64,000 bases of DNA from Phlebopus portentosus. Its lineage: Eukaryota > Basidiomycota > Agaricomycetes > Boletales > Boletinellaceae. The notes under the pieces are model-generated. The model was given only the letters and a program-made list of their open reading frames with translations. It was not told the origin of the DNA and did not search any database. Positions 25,532-38,187 of this stretch are shown here, piece after piece. A program made the translations under genes and the position numbers. Within the stretch, counting starts at the first letter, position 1; each line of letters begins with the position of its first letter. The stretch lies in NCBI GenBank assembly GCA_037892935.1, contig JAYXKI010000014.1:558001-622000 (forward strand), written 5' to 3'.

Positions 25532-27032
25532 ATGCTGCTCCCGATTCCCTTGTTGTTTACGCCTCTTTACTTTACCTTCGCTGCGAACGCGTTGCCTTCA
25601 CTATTACCCCGCGATGACTTCAGCCCTGGCGGTCAGGCCGCCCTGTTCAACTCCAAGGCGTACCTTGCCTGACTCTATCAAGAGTGTAATGTTAGGCTCC
25701 ATCCGAACCAGGTCCGTGGTCAATCAAATCCGTGCATTGTGATGTTCTGACATTTGCTTAGCTGGGAACAAGGAACAGCTGCTGCAGGAGTCCTTGAACA
25801 TGATAACCCGGAATATTCGGTCTTCGCTGGCAGTCCATTTGCGAACAATGGTAATCTGCCAGCAACCGCTTTGCAACTGGCATTCAGCGCCGCAGTCCGT
25901 CAGGGACCGGATGGTCGACTTAGCCAAGAGATCAACGATGGTTTGGATGGAGCCGCGCTAGATGGGGCATCAGCTGGTCCCTACGTTCTGCTCGGTACGT
26001 TGTTTATCAGACTCTTCTGTACTCCCTTGCCTTACGATCGTGAATCAACAGGGACATTCACGGAACCAAGCCGGGCTGACTACTTCCAGAGCGCGGCTGA
26101 GAAACAATTGAATTATGTGAGTTCATTCCGTATGGCATCGAATGTCCTTTTCACAAGGGTTTTATTACTGTTAGCTCCTGAATACGGCTCCAAAAACTTC
26201 CACTGGTGCAATCTCAATGCGCAATGATGGGCACGCATATTGGTGAGCGCGTTTATACCTCTAAGCCGGGAGGTTACTCACTGACCGGTCCCTCAGGAAT
26301 GATGGCGTATTCATGGGACCACCTTTTCTTGCGTATTACGGCGCCTTGACGAATGATCAGTCGCTTCTTCAACAGGCCTTTGACAACGTGCGACTATACC
26401 GTGAAGCGCTCTTGATTGATGGTCCAACGGGGAAGCTCTGGGCGCATATATACAATGAGGACGAAGCCTCATTCTGGGATAAAGGGCTTTGGGCAACCGG
26501 AAATGCGTGGGCTGCTCTAGGAATCATTCGAGTCGAAGAGACCATCAGGAAATCCGCGTTCGCAGACCAGATGCGAGATCAGTTGAATGAGCTCCAGAGC
26601 TGGACGAAAGAAATTCTAGACGGGACATTCGCCGCGATAGTCAGTGCTTGACACTTGGATCCACTGACTTTTTTACTTACCGGTTTTGATTCCGCATTAC
26701 AGCGATCTGAGGATGACCTGATCCCGAACTACATCGACAGTAATAACACTTTCGGCGACGCCGCAGCGTCCGCTGCACTTGCCTCAGTAGCCTATCGCGC
26801 TGCTGTAATCAACTCTGACGTGTTTGGCTCCAATTACACAGAGATCGCAGGACGAATTGCGAAAGCCGTGTTGAACGGAGTAGACGAAATTGGAGTGATC
26901 TCGCCGTACGTGGACCCGCTCAGCTGGGAGGAGGTCGGCTTGTTATCGACAGAGGGTCAGGCGTTTGCTCTGATGATGGTTGCCGGCTGGCGAGCATGGC
27001 TTACATGGAACGGCCAATACCTTACTGCCTGA
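25532..27032 (+). CDS. Secreted GH105-like glycoside hydrolase, copy 2 (frameshifted)
   Basis: Tandem paralogue of the gene at 22604, with the same exon layout and matching blocks: SWEQGTAAAGVLEHD, TSTGAISMRNDGHAYW, NDGVFMGPPFLAYYG, NAWAALGIIRVEE, DDLIPNYIDSNNTFGD and LLSTEGQAFALMM. The signal peptide (MLLPIPLLFTPLYF...) is intact. In exon 1 the frame reads LFNSKAYLA and stops at TGA 25670-25672. Removing the single T at 25670 restores DSIKSVMLGSIRT, which aligns with copy 1. This is an insertion outside a homopolymer, so a real inactivating mutation is plausible. The rest is open to the TGA at 27032 and well conserved, so any inactivation is recent. Confidence 0.7.
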
Positions 27033-27401
27033 AGAGTCAGGTGTTCTTACATGCTCGCGTGTTTTTCTTGGTCTCGAATTTGTCTTCTTGTACGGCAAGT
27101 CTCGCGTATACCTATCATGGAAACTCGTCTTTTGTTCATCGACGTCATCAACGCCGAGCTTAGGTCGAGTGCCCCAGCGTTGACAAAGTGAACGGCCTTC
27201 TTGAGGTCTGCTTCTGATAGTACAGATATATAAAGAGCGGCAAAAGTAACCATATGTACGATCATCATAGTGCTACACATTCAGAGTCAATGGTGCATAA
27301 AGGGAGCTCCGAACAAATCCCTGCCATAGTTGAGACAAGCATTGCATCGCCGATGAAAAAGGAATTCATAACATATTAGGAGGCATATGCGTGCATTTTT
27401 A
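27033..27401. other. Convergent spacer
   Basis: 3' region of the second GH105-like copy. I see no gene. Confidence 0.4.
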
Positions 27402-28142
27402 TCAGGCTTCGGACTTGACAGAGACTTGAGTCGGGACCTTAGTTCCGTTTGGCCCACAGCCAGGATTATAGATGACGTCTACGTTTACGACGAGACTGTC
27501 CGTTAGCTGGCCGGACGGAAGTTTGTTGGTTACGCTATGCGAACATAACAATCAGACTGGGTGCGAAATCACTAATAACTGAGCATACCAATTAAAACGT
27601 ACGTCCAGGCGTTGAGCACCTTGAGGGACGGTGATAATGCCTAGACCATGAGGAAGGGGTACTGTGGGTTGAGCTAATAATTATGGAGAAGGGATTAGTT
27701 TATTTTTATTCTAGTATCGCAAGTCGTAAGGATACGCACTTCCAGCTTGCGCATTTGTCCCTAGAGTTGCACCCGATTTTGTCGCTGAAGAAGCATTTGG
27801 GTTGCCGCCTTTATCAAGTGTGAGAAGTGGTCGTTTATTCGGTTCGCTCTGAGCTTTGAGCGCCGCCTGTCGTGCAAAATGGTGTTCTAAGAGATCCCTG
27901 ACAAGCAGAGAAGGTAATCTAGCCCTTCTAAACAAATGAAACGAGGATTTTAGCAATTCATTCAATTTATCACAAACTGGTTTGGTGAAACAATTCAGCG
28001 TACCCAACCGGCCTTTGGCATTTGGAACATCGCGAGCACATCTTTTGGTTCTCTTGTGTTCTTCGAGCCATATCTGTAGTTGGTACACTGAATAATGAAT
28101 CAGATGTTGAGCAGTGTGCTTTTCGACTCGTCTTAAGTACAA
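27402..28142 (-). CDS. Possible unknown gene, 5' end not resolved
   Basis: Three segments on the minus strand join in frame: a long exon from about 28142 to 27727, then TQPTVPLPHGLGIITVPQGA, then VTNKLPSGQLTDSLVVNVDV with a stop at 27402. The introns (GTGCGT...TAG and GTATGC...TAG) are of normal size. The last 80 residues look like a folded beta-rich domain ending PTQVSVKSEA. The first exon is helical and basic (LPSLLVRDLLEHHFARQAAL). It has no ATG and probably continues upstream across another intron. I do not recognise the family. Confidence 0.35.
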
Positions 28143-30335
28143 GGAGACAAAGGCGAATTTGACTATTTCTTGACTACAAAGGCGTCTTTCGCCGCTTGTT
28201 CACACTGCCAACCGACACCGAAAGCTGTTTTATGTGAAGTGATTAGTACCGGTGTAGGCAGTGAAAAAATATGAAACAAGGACCAGAACCCTAAACTTTT
28301 TGTGATTGAAGGTCAGTGATGGCTGTTCTCACCGATCCGTTGCGGCGATATCATGACTATGGGGGTGTTTACCATAAGTAGCAAATCCCGAATCAAGTCG
28401 AAGCACGCATCTAGATCAAAAGACACTTACTGTGCTTGAAAATGAAAACAAATCGGCTATTGAACATCCGTAAGCGTTGAGGCATGGGATCAATAGGATA
28501 GTATATGGCGCCTTCACGCGTTCTTATACATAGATTCATACCGATATTTCTGAGGATCCCATGTCATATTTTATGTGCACAGCCTCTTTGCCGATTCGGG
28601 TAGTCACCTGAGTTGTTACTACCCGAATCGTTACGAAACATAGACTAACGGGATCAGTATAGCGATCATGATGACTAGCCATCGGCCAAGCACCGAACCG
28701 CGAAACGACATCTGAGAAGATCGCGGATAAGCTCTCGGCCTCCAAACCTGAGGTTCTTCCAGTTTCGAAGTCTATATGACTCGAGCAGCCATGGGGACGA
28801 CGACAAAGAACCTAAGTCGTGCAAAAATCAATCAGTGAAACGAGGTTATACTTGTACGATAAGGCGACCATTTACCATGGAGAAATCAACTGGAAGTAGA
28901 AATCCCGAGGCTGACTTATGGACCCTCGCAAAAATACATGAGACGAATTCCGAACTTACGACAATCACGCACAGAGTTGCACGCACTGCGGTAGATTCCA
29001 TGTGCCTGGACGGAGCCTAAGCATTGGGCGAAAGTTTGTACTTGGTCCATACGCCGACTCGGACCGCGCGCCTGGTGTGCAATGGTTGCTAATATTCGAT
29101 AACAGAAACCTCCTCAGTTATTCTCGTCGTATCCGACGGGGCCGTGTTCATAGTCATGCTCCGCATCATACTCAAATCCGAAGGCTAGAGCAAGGCGCGC
29201 GCCAAACGATACTTGGAATGACTGATGAACGAGAAAATGAGGATAGACGCCCTGCACTTTGAATGTTCATGTCATCCGTGCACCCAGGCGCTTAGCTACA
29301 GCCATCATGTAATTCATGTAATGAAGGCCCTTGGGCTTTGTTTGACGCTTATACCATCAGTGCGAGGCGCGACGCAAAAACGCTCGACTGAAAGACTTCG
29401 AGGAATTGCCGACCCACCAGAATCGTCTTAGCACGTCGAGTCTGGGAAGTCGCCTATCCTGTGGGCTCTGGCTAGTAGGAAACCATCCATCGCTCACATT
29501 TCGGGCGAAAATCCCTCGCCTGGGCACACAGGTAAGAGATCTAGTGAGTCGCATTGACAGAGGTGGCACAAAGAGATGGCGTAGGAATGATGAGACGGAA
29601 TTGTATTAGTCAGCAGCTGATCGGACCGGTTCTTAAGGTAATGGACTGAAAGGTAGCCCTTCCTAATGAAGTAAAAAGTTCCTTATAGAGGAAACACTTC
29701 ACACAGCCCCGAAGTCCCTTCCTCTATATTATTAGCCAATCACCAGTTCCCCACCAACTGTATAAATATAGAAATAAATATAGAAATATTTAACGGTATC
29801 CACCTTGATATGCAATGGTTTGTAAAGTCGATCAGTCAGTGATCTGCAGTTCCCCAGGAGCCAGATCTGTAGCAACTGTGTGAGGAAGGAGCTACCCATT
29901 GTTATACCAAGCGAGCTTCTCCAGATCGACTGTTATTGCTGGCGTAAGCTTGAACTTTCGAAAGGCGGGCATAAGTGCCGAACAGCAGACAACTTGCAAG
30001 CAAGTTCATGAGCAAATGCGCGGAATATTGACACATGTTTAGGGACACAAAATCATTAGAGTAACGAAAGAACCGCTTGCAAAGCAAAATCGATCGTTCC
30101 AACAAACCAAAATTGATCCGGACCACACAGAACAGATAAAAGCAAAGTAGGAAATAACGATAGTTATACAGGAGATGGGTTTGTTCGATGATTTCTTTGT
30201 GCTCGATAGGCTCATCCTTACTTCTTGAAAGAATGGAATAGGCGATATATACTACTTTGGGAAGAAGTTACTGTAAGTAAAGAGAGGGAGAAATGGGACG
30301 AAATGAAGAAGATAGAAAATAGAAACCGTGGTGAG
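28143..30335. other. Gene-poor region
   Basis: About 2.2 kb with no supported gene. Short open frames at 28536-28745, 28835-29020 and 29225-29609 show no recognisable domain. A 13 bp perfect inverted repeat is at 28592-28630, and 29750-29800 is very AT-rich. Confidence 0.5.
28592..28630. repeat. Short perfect inverted repeat (hairpin)
   Basis: CGATTCGGGTAGT at 28592-28604 is repeated as its exact reverse complement at 28618-28630, with a 13 nt loop. Nothing coding overlaps it convincingly. Confidence 0.5.
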
Positions 30336-32411
30336 TCATGATCGTGAGTCGTTTGAAGCTTGATTCGGAAGTGAAGGGACAGCATCGGTTTCCGTGACAG
30401 TTGGAGGCGGAACAAGCGAAGGCGAGGGTGAAGGAGGTCGAGATCGACGAGGAGTAGGCGATGAAGATAGAACAATCCGTGAAGGTGCTCGTGAAAATTC
30501 ACAGGAAGGGGTAGGCGCAGTAATGGGAGAAGAACATGTATAGAATGAATCAGGCGCATTAGCAACTAGGAGAGGTGTTCGTTCATTCGGCGTTGTTAGC
30601 TCGTCTGTCGGGTCGTTGGATGACACATGAATGGGAGTAGGATGAGTATCGGAATGGTCATGATCGATGGGATGGACGTAAGGATGTGAAGGCAGGGTCA
30701 CATCTGCTTTGCATACAGGACACTGATAAATATTAGTTAGAAGAGTTTCGTTGCTGTAGGCAGACATGAAAGCACACCAATTTCTTTCTGTGGATTAACC
30801 ATTCATCCACCTCGTCGAGATGGAAAATATGCTTGCAAGGCAGAACCCTCACCCGATCTCCTCTCGTGAAATCATTCAGACAAATTGCACATTCCGTTTG
30901 AGCGTCGAACCAAGGCGGGTTTATCGACCGGGTATCTCCACCACCGCCTTCTTCCTCATCATGCGATGTAGATGGTTTGCACTGGAGTTGTTGAACTTGA
31001 CTCTGACTCAACTGCCCCTCGATCTCCGCGTCCAGATCTCCTCTCTCCAAATCCGTGTTCACACTCGACTTAGTCTGCATGGCAGGCGGAACAGGGCCCT
31101 CATGTTTCTCCCATCCAGAACCCGTCCATACTCGCCAAGGCAAGCGATTCACTACATCCTCCGGGGCACGCTCACGCTGCTCCGCCCGCGCAGCGCGTAC
31201 ACGATGAATCAGCAGGGTCGTCAGAGTCAGCGCAGATGGTAGGAGAAGGAGAACTAAGAACGTTAATATCGGTCTGTAATATGAATTGAAATTTCAAGTA
31301 GATCATCATCGTGCCAAATACGGTATCAGCCCTTATTCAAAATTGTTGCACAAAAAGGAGACAGAACGTACGAGTACCATTCCCAGGAAGCGTAATCGGT
31401 CGTTATTTGTAAAGAAACTGTTTTGATGCCTGATGTGGAGGTGTTCGAGGTGGCGATTAGGTTGGCAAGGTGAGTGTAATCAGAGAACTTTATATATGTT
31501 GAGGGTATCTTTATGTCGGATGCATCGGCTGATCGAGGTTAAAAATGAATTGTTAGCATCAGGAAGCACGCAAGCTGTTTCAGAGAGAGCTATTCAGAGA
31601 GGAAGAAGAAAAGGAGAAACGGAGGTAGGATATATGCCGTAGGAAGAACACAGAACATGTGGCAGGACGCGAAGAAAAGAAAGAGACAGCAAGTCCAGTG
31701 ACGTACTCTGGCTGTACATGTTCACAAGAACATCCGGGTTTCCGCTAATCGCTGGGTCGTCGCCACCGACTATCGCGGCTTTCGCGCCGAATCGCTGAGC
31801 TTCTCTGACCTGTTTTCATTCGTTCCGTCATCAGCATCAAGCAATTCTCGATGAAAAAATAGCAAGAATCGCACTTTGGAGACAAAAGAGCAATTGCCGC
31901 GCTGCACGATTGCTATCCAGCTTTCTTCGGGTAATGGCATATGGTTTCCGGAGGGACAGAGTCTTGGACAACCCAGGTTCGGTCCAATGCCCTCTAGCAA
32001 GTCTCCATGACGATATTCAAACATATCCTTGCTCTTGTTCTTGTCATCGTGGCATTGGACAGTAAATGCGTTCATAGGAATACCATAGCCATTGAGCGCG
32101 TCTTCGATCATACGGCCAAACGACGCTGGACGAGAAGCGAAACTGACAGGAGGGGATCGATCTACTACTGAGACTGTGTTGTCTGCACCCCATGCCCAAC
32201 CCCAAAGCCAACTGCCATCAGAGCTCGTCGATGAGATGCGGCGAAACCAATTCGATAACATGGGTCCTTGAGCGTTGGAAATTCCTTGCCCTGAGTGATC
32301 TTGATGAGCGTGAACAGAGGGTATAATGATGCTGATATTGTTTAGGGCAACGAATAGGAGTGCGAATACCGCTAGCAGCTGCCGCCTTGTCGAGCTCAAC
32401 GTGGCGGTCAT
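30336..32411 (-). CDS. PA-TM-RING E3 ubiquitin ligase
   Basis: A membrane-bound RING-H2 ubiquitin ligase of the endomembrane system. The N-terminal hydrophobic signal (RQLLAVFALLFVALNNISII) is followed by a protease-associated lumenal domain (SWIAIVQRGNCSFVSKV, AQRFGAKAAIVGGD, STYIKFSDY). A single membrane helix follows (PILTFLVLLLLPSALTLTTL), then a linker and RING-H2: CAICLNDF, VRVLPCKHIFHLDEVDEWL and CPVCKADV. The tail is Ser/Pro-rich. Introns include GTACGT near 31700 and GTGTGC near 30780, and all junctions I checked close in frame. Order and spacing match the GRAIL/RNF13-type family. The gene is divergent from the SAM carrier gene. Substrates are unknown. Confidence 0.87.
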
Positions 32412-32654
32412 GGAGGTAGCAGGGAAGGTGACTGAGCGGGACGTTTCGGGCGACTCTGGGCACCGGGCGAAGCGGAAAGTGCGCCAGAGGTCGGAGTCGG
32501 AGTGTAGAGTCTATCTAGCAGGATCTACGGGTCTGATCATCGTCACATGCCATCAATTTCGGATCGAAAATCATCCACACGTGATGGATGGATTACGTCA
32601 CGCGCAATCCACTTCTTTCTTTTTCAACCAAGGGAGAGAAGAACAAAAAAAACA

Positions 32655-33813
32655 ATGGGAGAGAGACTGTCCCCTTCTTTCTCTCAATCATTGATCGTAT
32701 GTGCAGCAGAGTTTGGAAAAGCAAAATAATAATTCTTTTTCTTCTTGTCAGGCTGGTGGAATAGCAGGCACATCGGTCGACCTTCTCTTCTACCCTCTAG
32801 ACACAGTGAAAACTCGCCTTCAGTCAGCACAAGGTTTCTTCAACGCAGGTGGATTCAGAGGCATATACAAGGGTGTTGGAAGTGTAGTAATCGGTAGCGC
32901 TCCTGGGGGTACGTCAAGTTTGCTGGTCCGGTCGTTGGGAACATTAACTCTGACACGCGTGCTGTAGCTGCTGTATTCTTCTCGACTTATGATACCCTCA
33001 AGCGCATCTCCCCAATACCAAAAGAAAAGGAAGCGATCACATACGTAATATCTGCGTCTGTCGCAGAGGTCGTACGTATCCTTCTATTTTCAATTAATAT
33101 TCCAAGACCATTTAGAAAGCTTAGTCTACATAGACTGCTTGTCTGATTCGCGTGCCGACTGAAATTGTGAAATCTCGGGCACAAACGTCTTCCACCCCCC
33201 AGGACGGAGCGAAGACTAGAGGAAGCTCGCTAGCTGCTGCTCGGTATATCCTTACACATGATGGCTTGGCTGGATTTTATAGAGGCTTTGGAACAACGAT
33301 CACGCGCGAGGTACCGTTCTTGCTTTTTCTTACTCATAAACTAAATTAATCGATTTTCTATAATAGATTCCATTCACGTCCATCCAGTTCCCATTATACG
33401 AGTTCTTCAAAATCCGACTAGCTCGTGCCTTGCACCGACCATCTTTAGGCGCACACGAGGCCGCAGTGTGCGGGAGTGTTGCAGGTGGCGTAGCTGCCGC
33501 GCTTACAACGCCTCTTGACGTCCTCAAGACCCGGACCATGCTTGATCTTCGAGTGCGTTCATTTTTCTGCCGTGTTAATTTTATTCTGCTCTCAAGCTCA
33601 CTCATCCGCCGAAAGAAAATGGGCACGAGCGACACTCCCTCTCTTCTCTCGCGCCTTTTGGAAATTTATACCAAAGAAGGTGTAAAGGCTCTTTTCGCAG
33701 GCGTCGTGCCACGCACGCTCTGGATCTCTGCGGGAGGTGCAGTCTTCCTGGGTGCGTATGAGTGGAGCGTTCAGTCTCTGACGGGCGTCGAGAAGAGACT
33801 GCATAAAGACTGA
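32655..33813 (+). CDS. PET8: Mitochondrial S-adenosylmethionine carrier
   Basis: An inner-membrane carrier (SLC25A26/Pet8 type) that imports S-adenosylmethionine into mitochondria. Exons 32655-32696, 32752-32908, 32968-33071, 33134-33310, 33367-33552 and 33616-33813 give 287 residues, the usual carrier length. The three carrier repeats each keep the signature: [25 protein letters not shown] and [29 protein letters not shown] and a [20 protein letters not shown] block are typical of the SAM carrier branch. The start is the short first exon [14 protein letters not shown], set by splicing in phase. Substrate is inferred from branch similarity, not proven. Confidence 0.87.
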
Positions 33814-34237
33814 GTGGGTTATAGAGACGATGTTTCATCTGGATAGACGAATAGACGAATAGAACAATTTGTTGAACTCTCGCCGCCGCCTCGTCGCAAC
33901 GAGTCTCGGAATGAAGACAGTGGTACTCACATATTGGATGAGTATTCACACCGGGAAATTTTGAAAAACGACTGCTTCGACTTGAATAGCAGCTCCTATC
34001 TTACTAGTAATCCTGCGAAGCATTCTTGATGTGAAACTGAAAAAGCAGACATGCTGCATGCACGTGTAATCCTCTCTCTCTTCCCTGCTTGAGAGCGACT
34101 TGCTGTTTTGCACCCGCTGACGCTCCCCTCTGTCCCAAGGAGTCGACGGTTATAGACATTTGACACTAGTAATTCACTGTCTCCATTTCAACCTGTATAC
34201 TCTCAGTCTTCATTTACACAATTGCAGGTACAGAACT
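33814..34237. other. Intergenic region
   Basis: Spacer between the SAM carrier and the first BTB gene. Nothing else is seen. Confidence 0.4.
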
Positions 34238-35296
34238 ATGAATACCGAATCAGATGGAACCACATCTCAGACTAGACGGTCAAGCCTGGCATCCATTATT
34301 GATCCCCCTATTATATGCGCGTCTGCTCCATTTGACGACCTGCGAGGCGACATAATCCTCCGAACGTCGGACAATGTCGACTTCCAAGTCTTCAAGATCA
34401 TCCTCGACCTCGCATCTCCGGTTTTCAAAGACATGCTTTCTATACCTCAACCGCCTCTTCAGGACGAAGGCACGGGTGGAACCCCAGTTGTGACCATTAG
34501 TGAGTCAAGCACTGCTATTGATATCATTCTACGATTTTGCTACCCTATCGTACAGCCACAATTCGACTGTGATAATATGTCGATAATTGCCGGGTCCTCC
34601 ATGCTGCAACGAAGTACGATATCCATGCCGCCATCATCCCAACTAGAGCTGCTCTTCGGGCACGCGCAGAAGAAAACAACGAAAATGCGCTCACAGCCTA
34701 TGCGATTGCCTGCAGTCTGAAACTGGAAGAAGAAGCACGTGCAGCGGCGATGGCGTATCTCAAATGGCCAGCTCTCAGTGTGTCTGTACCTGAGCTTGCG
34801 TCACTTCCTGCCTTGGATCACCACAATCTACTCGACTTCCACAGGCGCGTGTGCAAAGCAGTCGGCAGCCTTCTTGATCAGGGAGATTTCCTTAGGGACG
34901 CTTTCTCTACGAAAGGATTAATCAGCTTTTCTTTTTTGAGCCATGAATGCTCGCATGAAACACGTATAAAATTCGATCGGTACGCTTCAGGATACACCTA
35001 CGACTGGTGGAGTTCTTCAAAACTGACATTCAAAGACGCTTTGAATACTACACCGCTCGACTTCGACAAAATATCCCTATTAGCCATCGCTCCAAATTTA
35101 GAGAATCTATCCTGCGTCAAATGTAGAGATAACATTTTTCGTAAATGGGAGGAGACGAGGTCAAAACTGATAGCAGCCATAAAAGAGGAGGTTGCGAAGG
35201 TGAGTTCTTCGCATCGCTATGCCGCATCCCAATGTAACATGCAGTGCTTATCTTCCATCTAATAATTAGGTGGAGCTTATTCTATCATGGAAATGA
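34238..35296 (+). CDS. BTB/POZ domain protein, copy 1 (one-base frame break)
   Basis: A BTB/POZ protein of an agaricomycete-expanded family, possibly adaptors for Cul3 ubiquitin ligases. The BTB core is DIILRTSDNVDFQVFK, IILDLASPVFKDMLSIPQ and AIDIILRFCYPIVQPQ. A helical C-terminal part follows: AYAIACSLKLEEEARAA, HNLLDFHRRVCKAV, YDWWSSSKLTFKDAL and CVKCRDNIFRKWEETR. A final mini exon encodes VELILSWK (stop 35294-35296). The frame breaks at the GGG run 34592-34594: the next block, LHAATKYDIHAAII, is in a different frame, and one more G would join them. It may be a sequence error or a recent pseudogene. Confidence 0.68.
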
Positions 35297-36395
35297 AGGT
35301 CTTCTTCACATCACCATTTCTCGAACATCAGATTGATATTGTTGACTGGCATGATGTTGCCTAGCATGAAGGAAGGCAACAGAGCATGGCCATTTTCAAG
35401 ACTGTACTTTCTGAAAGACCCTTATGTTTGCAATTCAAATGGTATATTGATTTTACACCCTCAAGAATTTCCTAATGTTGTTTAATCAGCATTTTTACTA
35501 AGCCAATCAGCTCAGATGTACCAAACCAGCAGATTTACAGAAGAGACATTTTGGAAAGGAAGTTCCCATGAAGGAAGTGAGTTGGATATCATTTCTCTTC
35601 ATCCAAGAAATCATCTCATTTCGGCGGACGTGGACCTGGAACTATATTTTATGAGCCAAAGTGACAGGACAGAGTAGGGTAGGGAGTGCAAAGTTACTCT
35701 ACTTAGAATTAGGCGATGATTAGGAGCTATGTTTCACGTTGAAGTATGGATGTGAGACAAAACAAAACACTTCTCGACTGTATGTATGTGTCTCAAAGTC
35801 GTACGCGACTTGTTACTACAGTTTTTTGAACCAATGTGCAGTCACTGCGAGGGGGATATCAGATAGCTCTCGGGTACTTTGGACTTTGGGCAAGGCCATA
35901 GGCCGGTGTGAACGGCACACAGAGAGGCAGCGCAGTAAACAAGCACTGCGGGCATTCCATACGGACACACGTAATACCGGAACGTAGAAGAGCCCGATTA
36001 CAGAGTGACTCAAACAAGTGTGTAAGCTCTGGTATGGTATGCCTGACTCCTGGTGAACGAGGAAAACATCGCTTCTCGACCACGGAAGGATAGAATCTTT
36101 GGATTCAGGAGAAGAGTCAAAGATGGAAACAGGGCGCCACGAGCTCTCTCGTTGTATGCTCTAATTGTATGAGATGTCTTGGTGGCGGATGAATATGATC
36201 GCATATTCCTATGCCCCTGTCGGATTTTTTCTTTAGTAATTAACGGAGTCCAGCTTAAATAGACTTGATCTGTTTCACTCATCTATCCTATCCTTTCTTC
36301 CCCCCAGATTTCGTTGAATCCGAAACTTACGATGCGAATAGGTGAGCTAGGTTTACTTACTTCGTCGGCTGAAAGCCTAGATACTGAACATAAAT
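35297..36395. other. Spacer between tandem BTB copies
   Basis: About 1.1 kb with no supported gene. Open frames at 35739-36282 on both strands are short and featureless. Confidence 0.45.
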
Positions 36396-37440
36396 ATGAA
36401 AGTCCTGACCGACGACTCAGACTGCTCACTTAAAAGTGCAAGACCTGAGTCAAGTGTCGAGACTCTGTACGCGGTTGCTTCACCTCCGTTTGACGGTCCT
36501 GGCGGCGATGTTATTCTTCGGACCTCAGACGATGTCGATTTCGAGTGCTGAAGGCCATCTTGGAACTCGCCTCGCCTGTCTTCAAAGATATGTTCTCCTT
36601 GCCGCAGCCCGACAACGAAGGTGACGCAATACAGACCCCATTATTTGCAGTCAGCGAATCAAGCGCTACGCTCGATGCCTTATTACGACTCTGCTATCCT
36701 GTCGAGCGACCACAGCTACTCAAGCAAGACATGTCTCTGATAGGGGACGTGCTCCATGCAGCGCAAAATATGATGTCATTGTCGCGATCGACTTCGCTAG
36801 AAGAACTTTGAAAAACCATGCAAAAACCAGCGGAGAGAGCGCACTCACCGTATATGCGATAGCGTGCACTCTGCAATTGGAAGAAGAGGCATACATCGCA
36901 GCTACCGAATGCCTCAGATGGCCAGTTCTTGAGACGCCGGTGCCCCAACTAATGTCTATGTCCGGCACGGACTGCTACAATCTATTGGACTTCCACAGAC
37001 GCGCGGGAAGAGCGACATCCGACCTTTTCCACCAATACGATTTTCTGAAGTATACCTGCTGCGGACTCTACCTATCGCATCATAAATGCACGTCCGATGC
37101 GAAGAGCATCCAGCTGCACAACGGGTCGTCAACATACATCTACGAGTGGTGGGCGCAATCGAGGTTGATTATAGAAAACTCCTTGAAGCTAGCGCCCCTC
37201 GACTTTGAGAGAATCGCTCTAGCGCCTATTGCTGAGACGGTGAAGCAGCACGCCTGCGCGGACTGCAAAGACCAGATTGTCCGAGGTTGGGACGGTGTGA
37301 AAGAAAAAATGGTTGCTGCGATAAAGGAGAAGGTCGTCGAAGTAAGCATTATTTCTGCAAGATGCCCGGACAGAGCCTTAGACTAACGTCGCTTTTCTGT
37401 TATGTTTCCTCAGGAAAAACTCACCTATTCCTGGAAATAG
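36396..37440 (+). CDS. BTB/POZ domain protein, copy 2 (two one-base frame breaks)
   Basis: Tandem paralogue of the gene at 34238. It has GDVILRTSDDVDF, AILELASPVFKDMFSLPQP, ATLDALLRLCYPVERPQ, YAIACTLQLEEEAY, YNLLDFHRRAGRAT, YEWWAQSRLIIENSLKLAP and CADCKDQIVRGWDGVKEK. A last intron and a mini exon end in EKLTYSWK at 37440, parallel to copy 1. Two breaks are visible. At about 36540 one C is missing after VDF, compared with copy 1. In the A4 run at 36765-36768 one A is missing, which splits VLHAAQ from YDVIVAIDF. It is either a pseudogene or an assembly artefact. Confidence 0.62.
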
Positions 37441-38187
37441 ATATCATCATCGGGTTAGCGGGCCGCAATGACCTTGATATTCCGCAATTTTTCATACTGG
37501 CTACCCTTACAACAGTCGCGTCGACCCCGCACCTGCTTATTGGAAATGGATGAGGGGGAAGGAACGAGTTCGAAGGGCCCCAGACGTTGTTGAGAAGAAT
37601 GGCAGACAAAAATGCAAAGTCGCCAAGGCAGCGGACCATGTACTACTGTATCTAACAACGCAACGCAAAACGATTCATACACACATAACTTACCTATGTT
37701 TCTTACTGGCTTTCTGGAAAGATTTGGGTGTTCTAATTCCGTTCATCCGGACCTTTTTCCGATGTCGTTCATTTTCATCATACTCCAGCCCCAATCTTAG
37801 ACCATACTACCAGGCTCGTCATCGCCATTTGTAAACATAGCATGATATCATGCTATCTGCGAAATAACTATTGCTAGCAGGTGAGCAGGCGCGCATAGAC
37901 CAGAAAATCGCGGTGTTCCTCGATGACTGAAGTTAACAATTGAAACCGTTGCCGGCAGATGATCGTGAAAAAGTGTGACAATGACATGAATACACGTGAT
38001 GTGACAGTATATTCAGCCGTAACTAATGTAGCCATTTTTTATTTTTATCTCGTAAGTGGCATACTTTACATCCATTGCAAACGATCAATATATCTGTCTG
38101 TAAAGCAGAAACACATACCATATAACTAATCAAACACAGCTCAACATTAACGAGGTCAGTCAGAACGGGAAAATAACGAGCAACCAA
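37441..38187. other. Convergent intergenic region
   Basis: AT-rich spacer with no supported gene; it forms the 3' ends of BTB copy 2 and of the ferroxidase gene. Confidence 0.45.
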
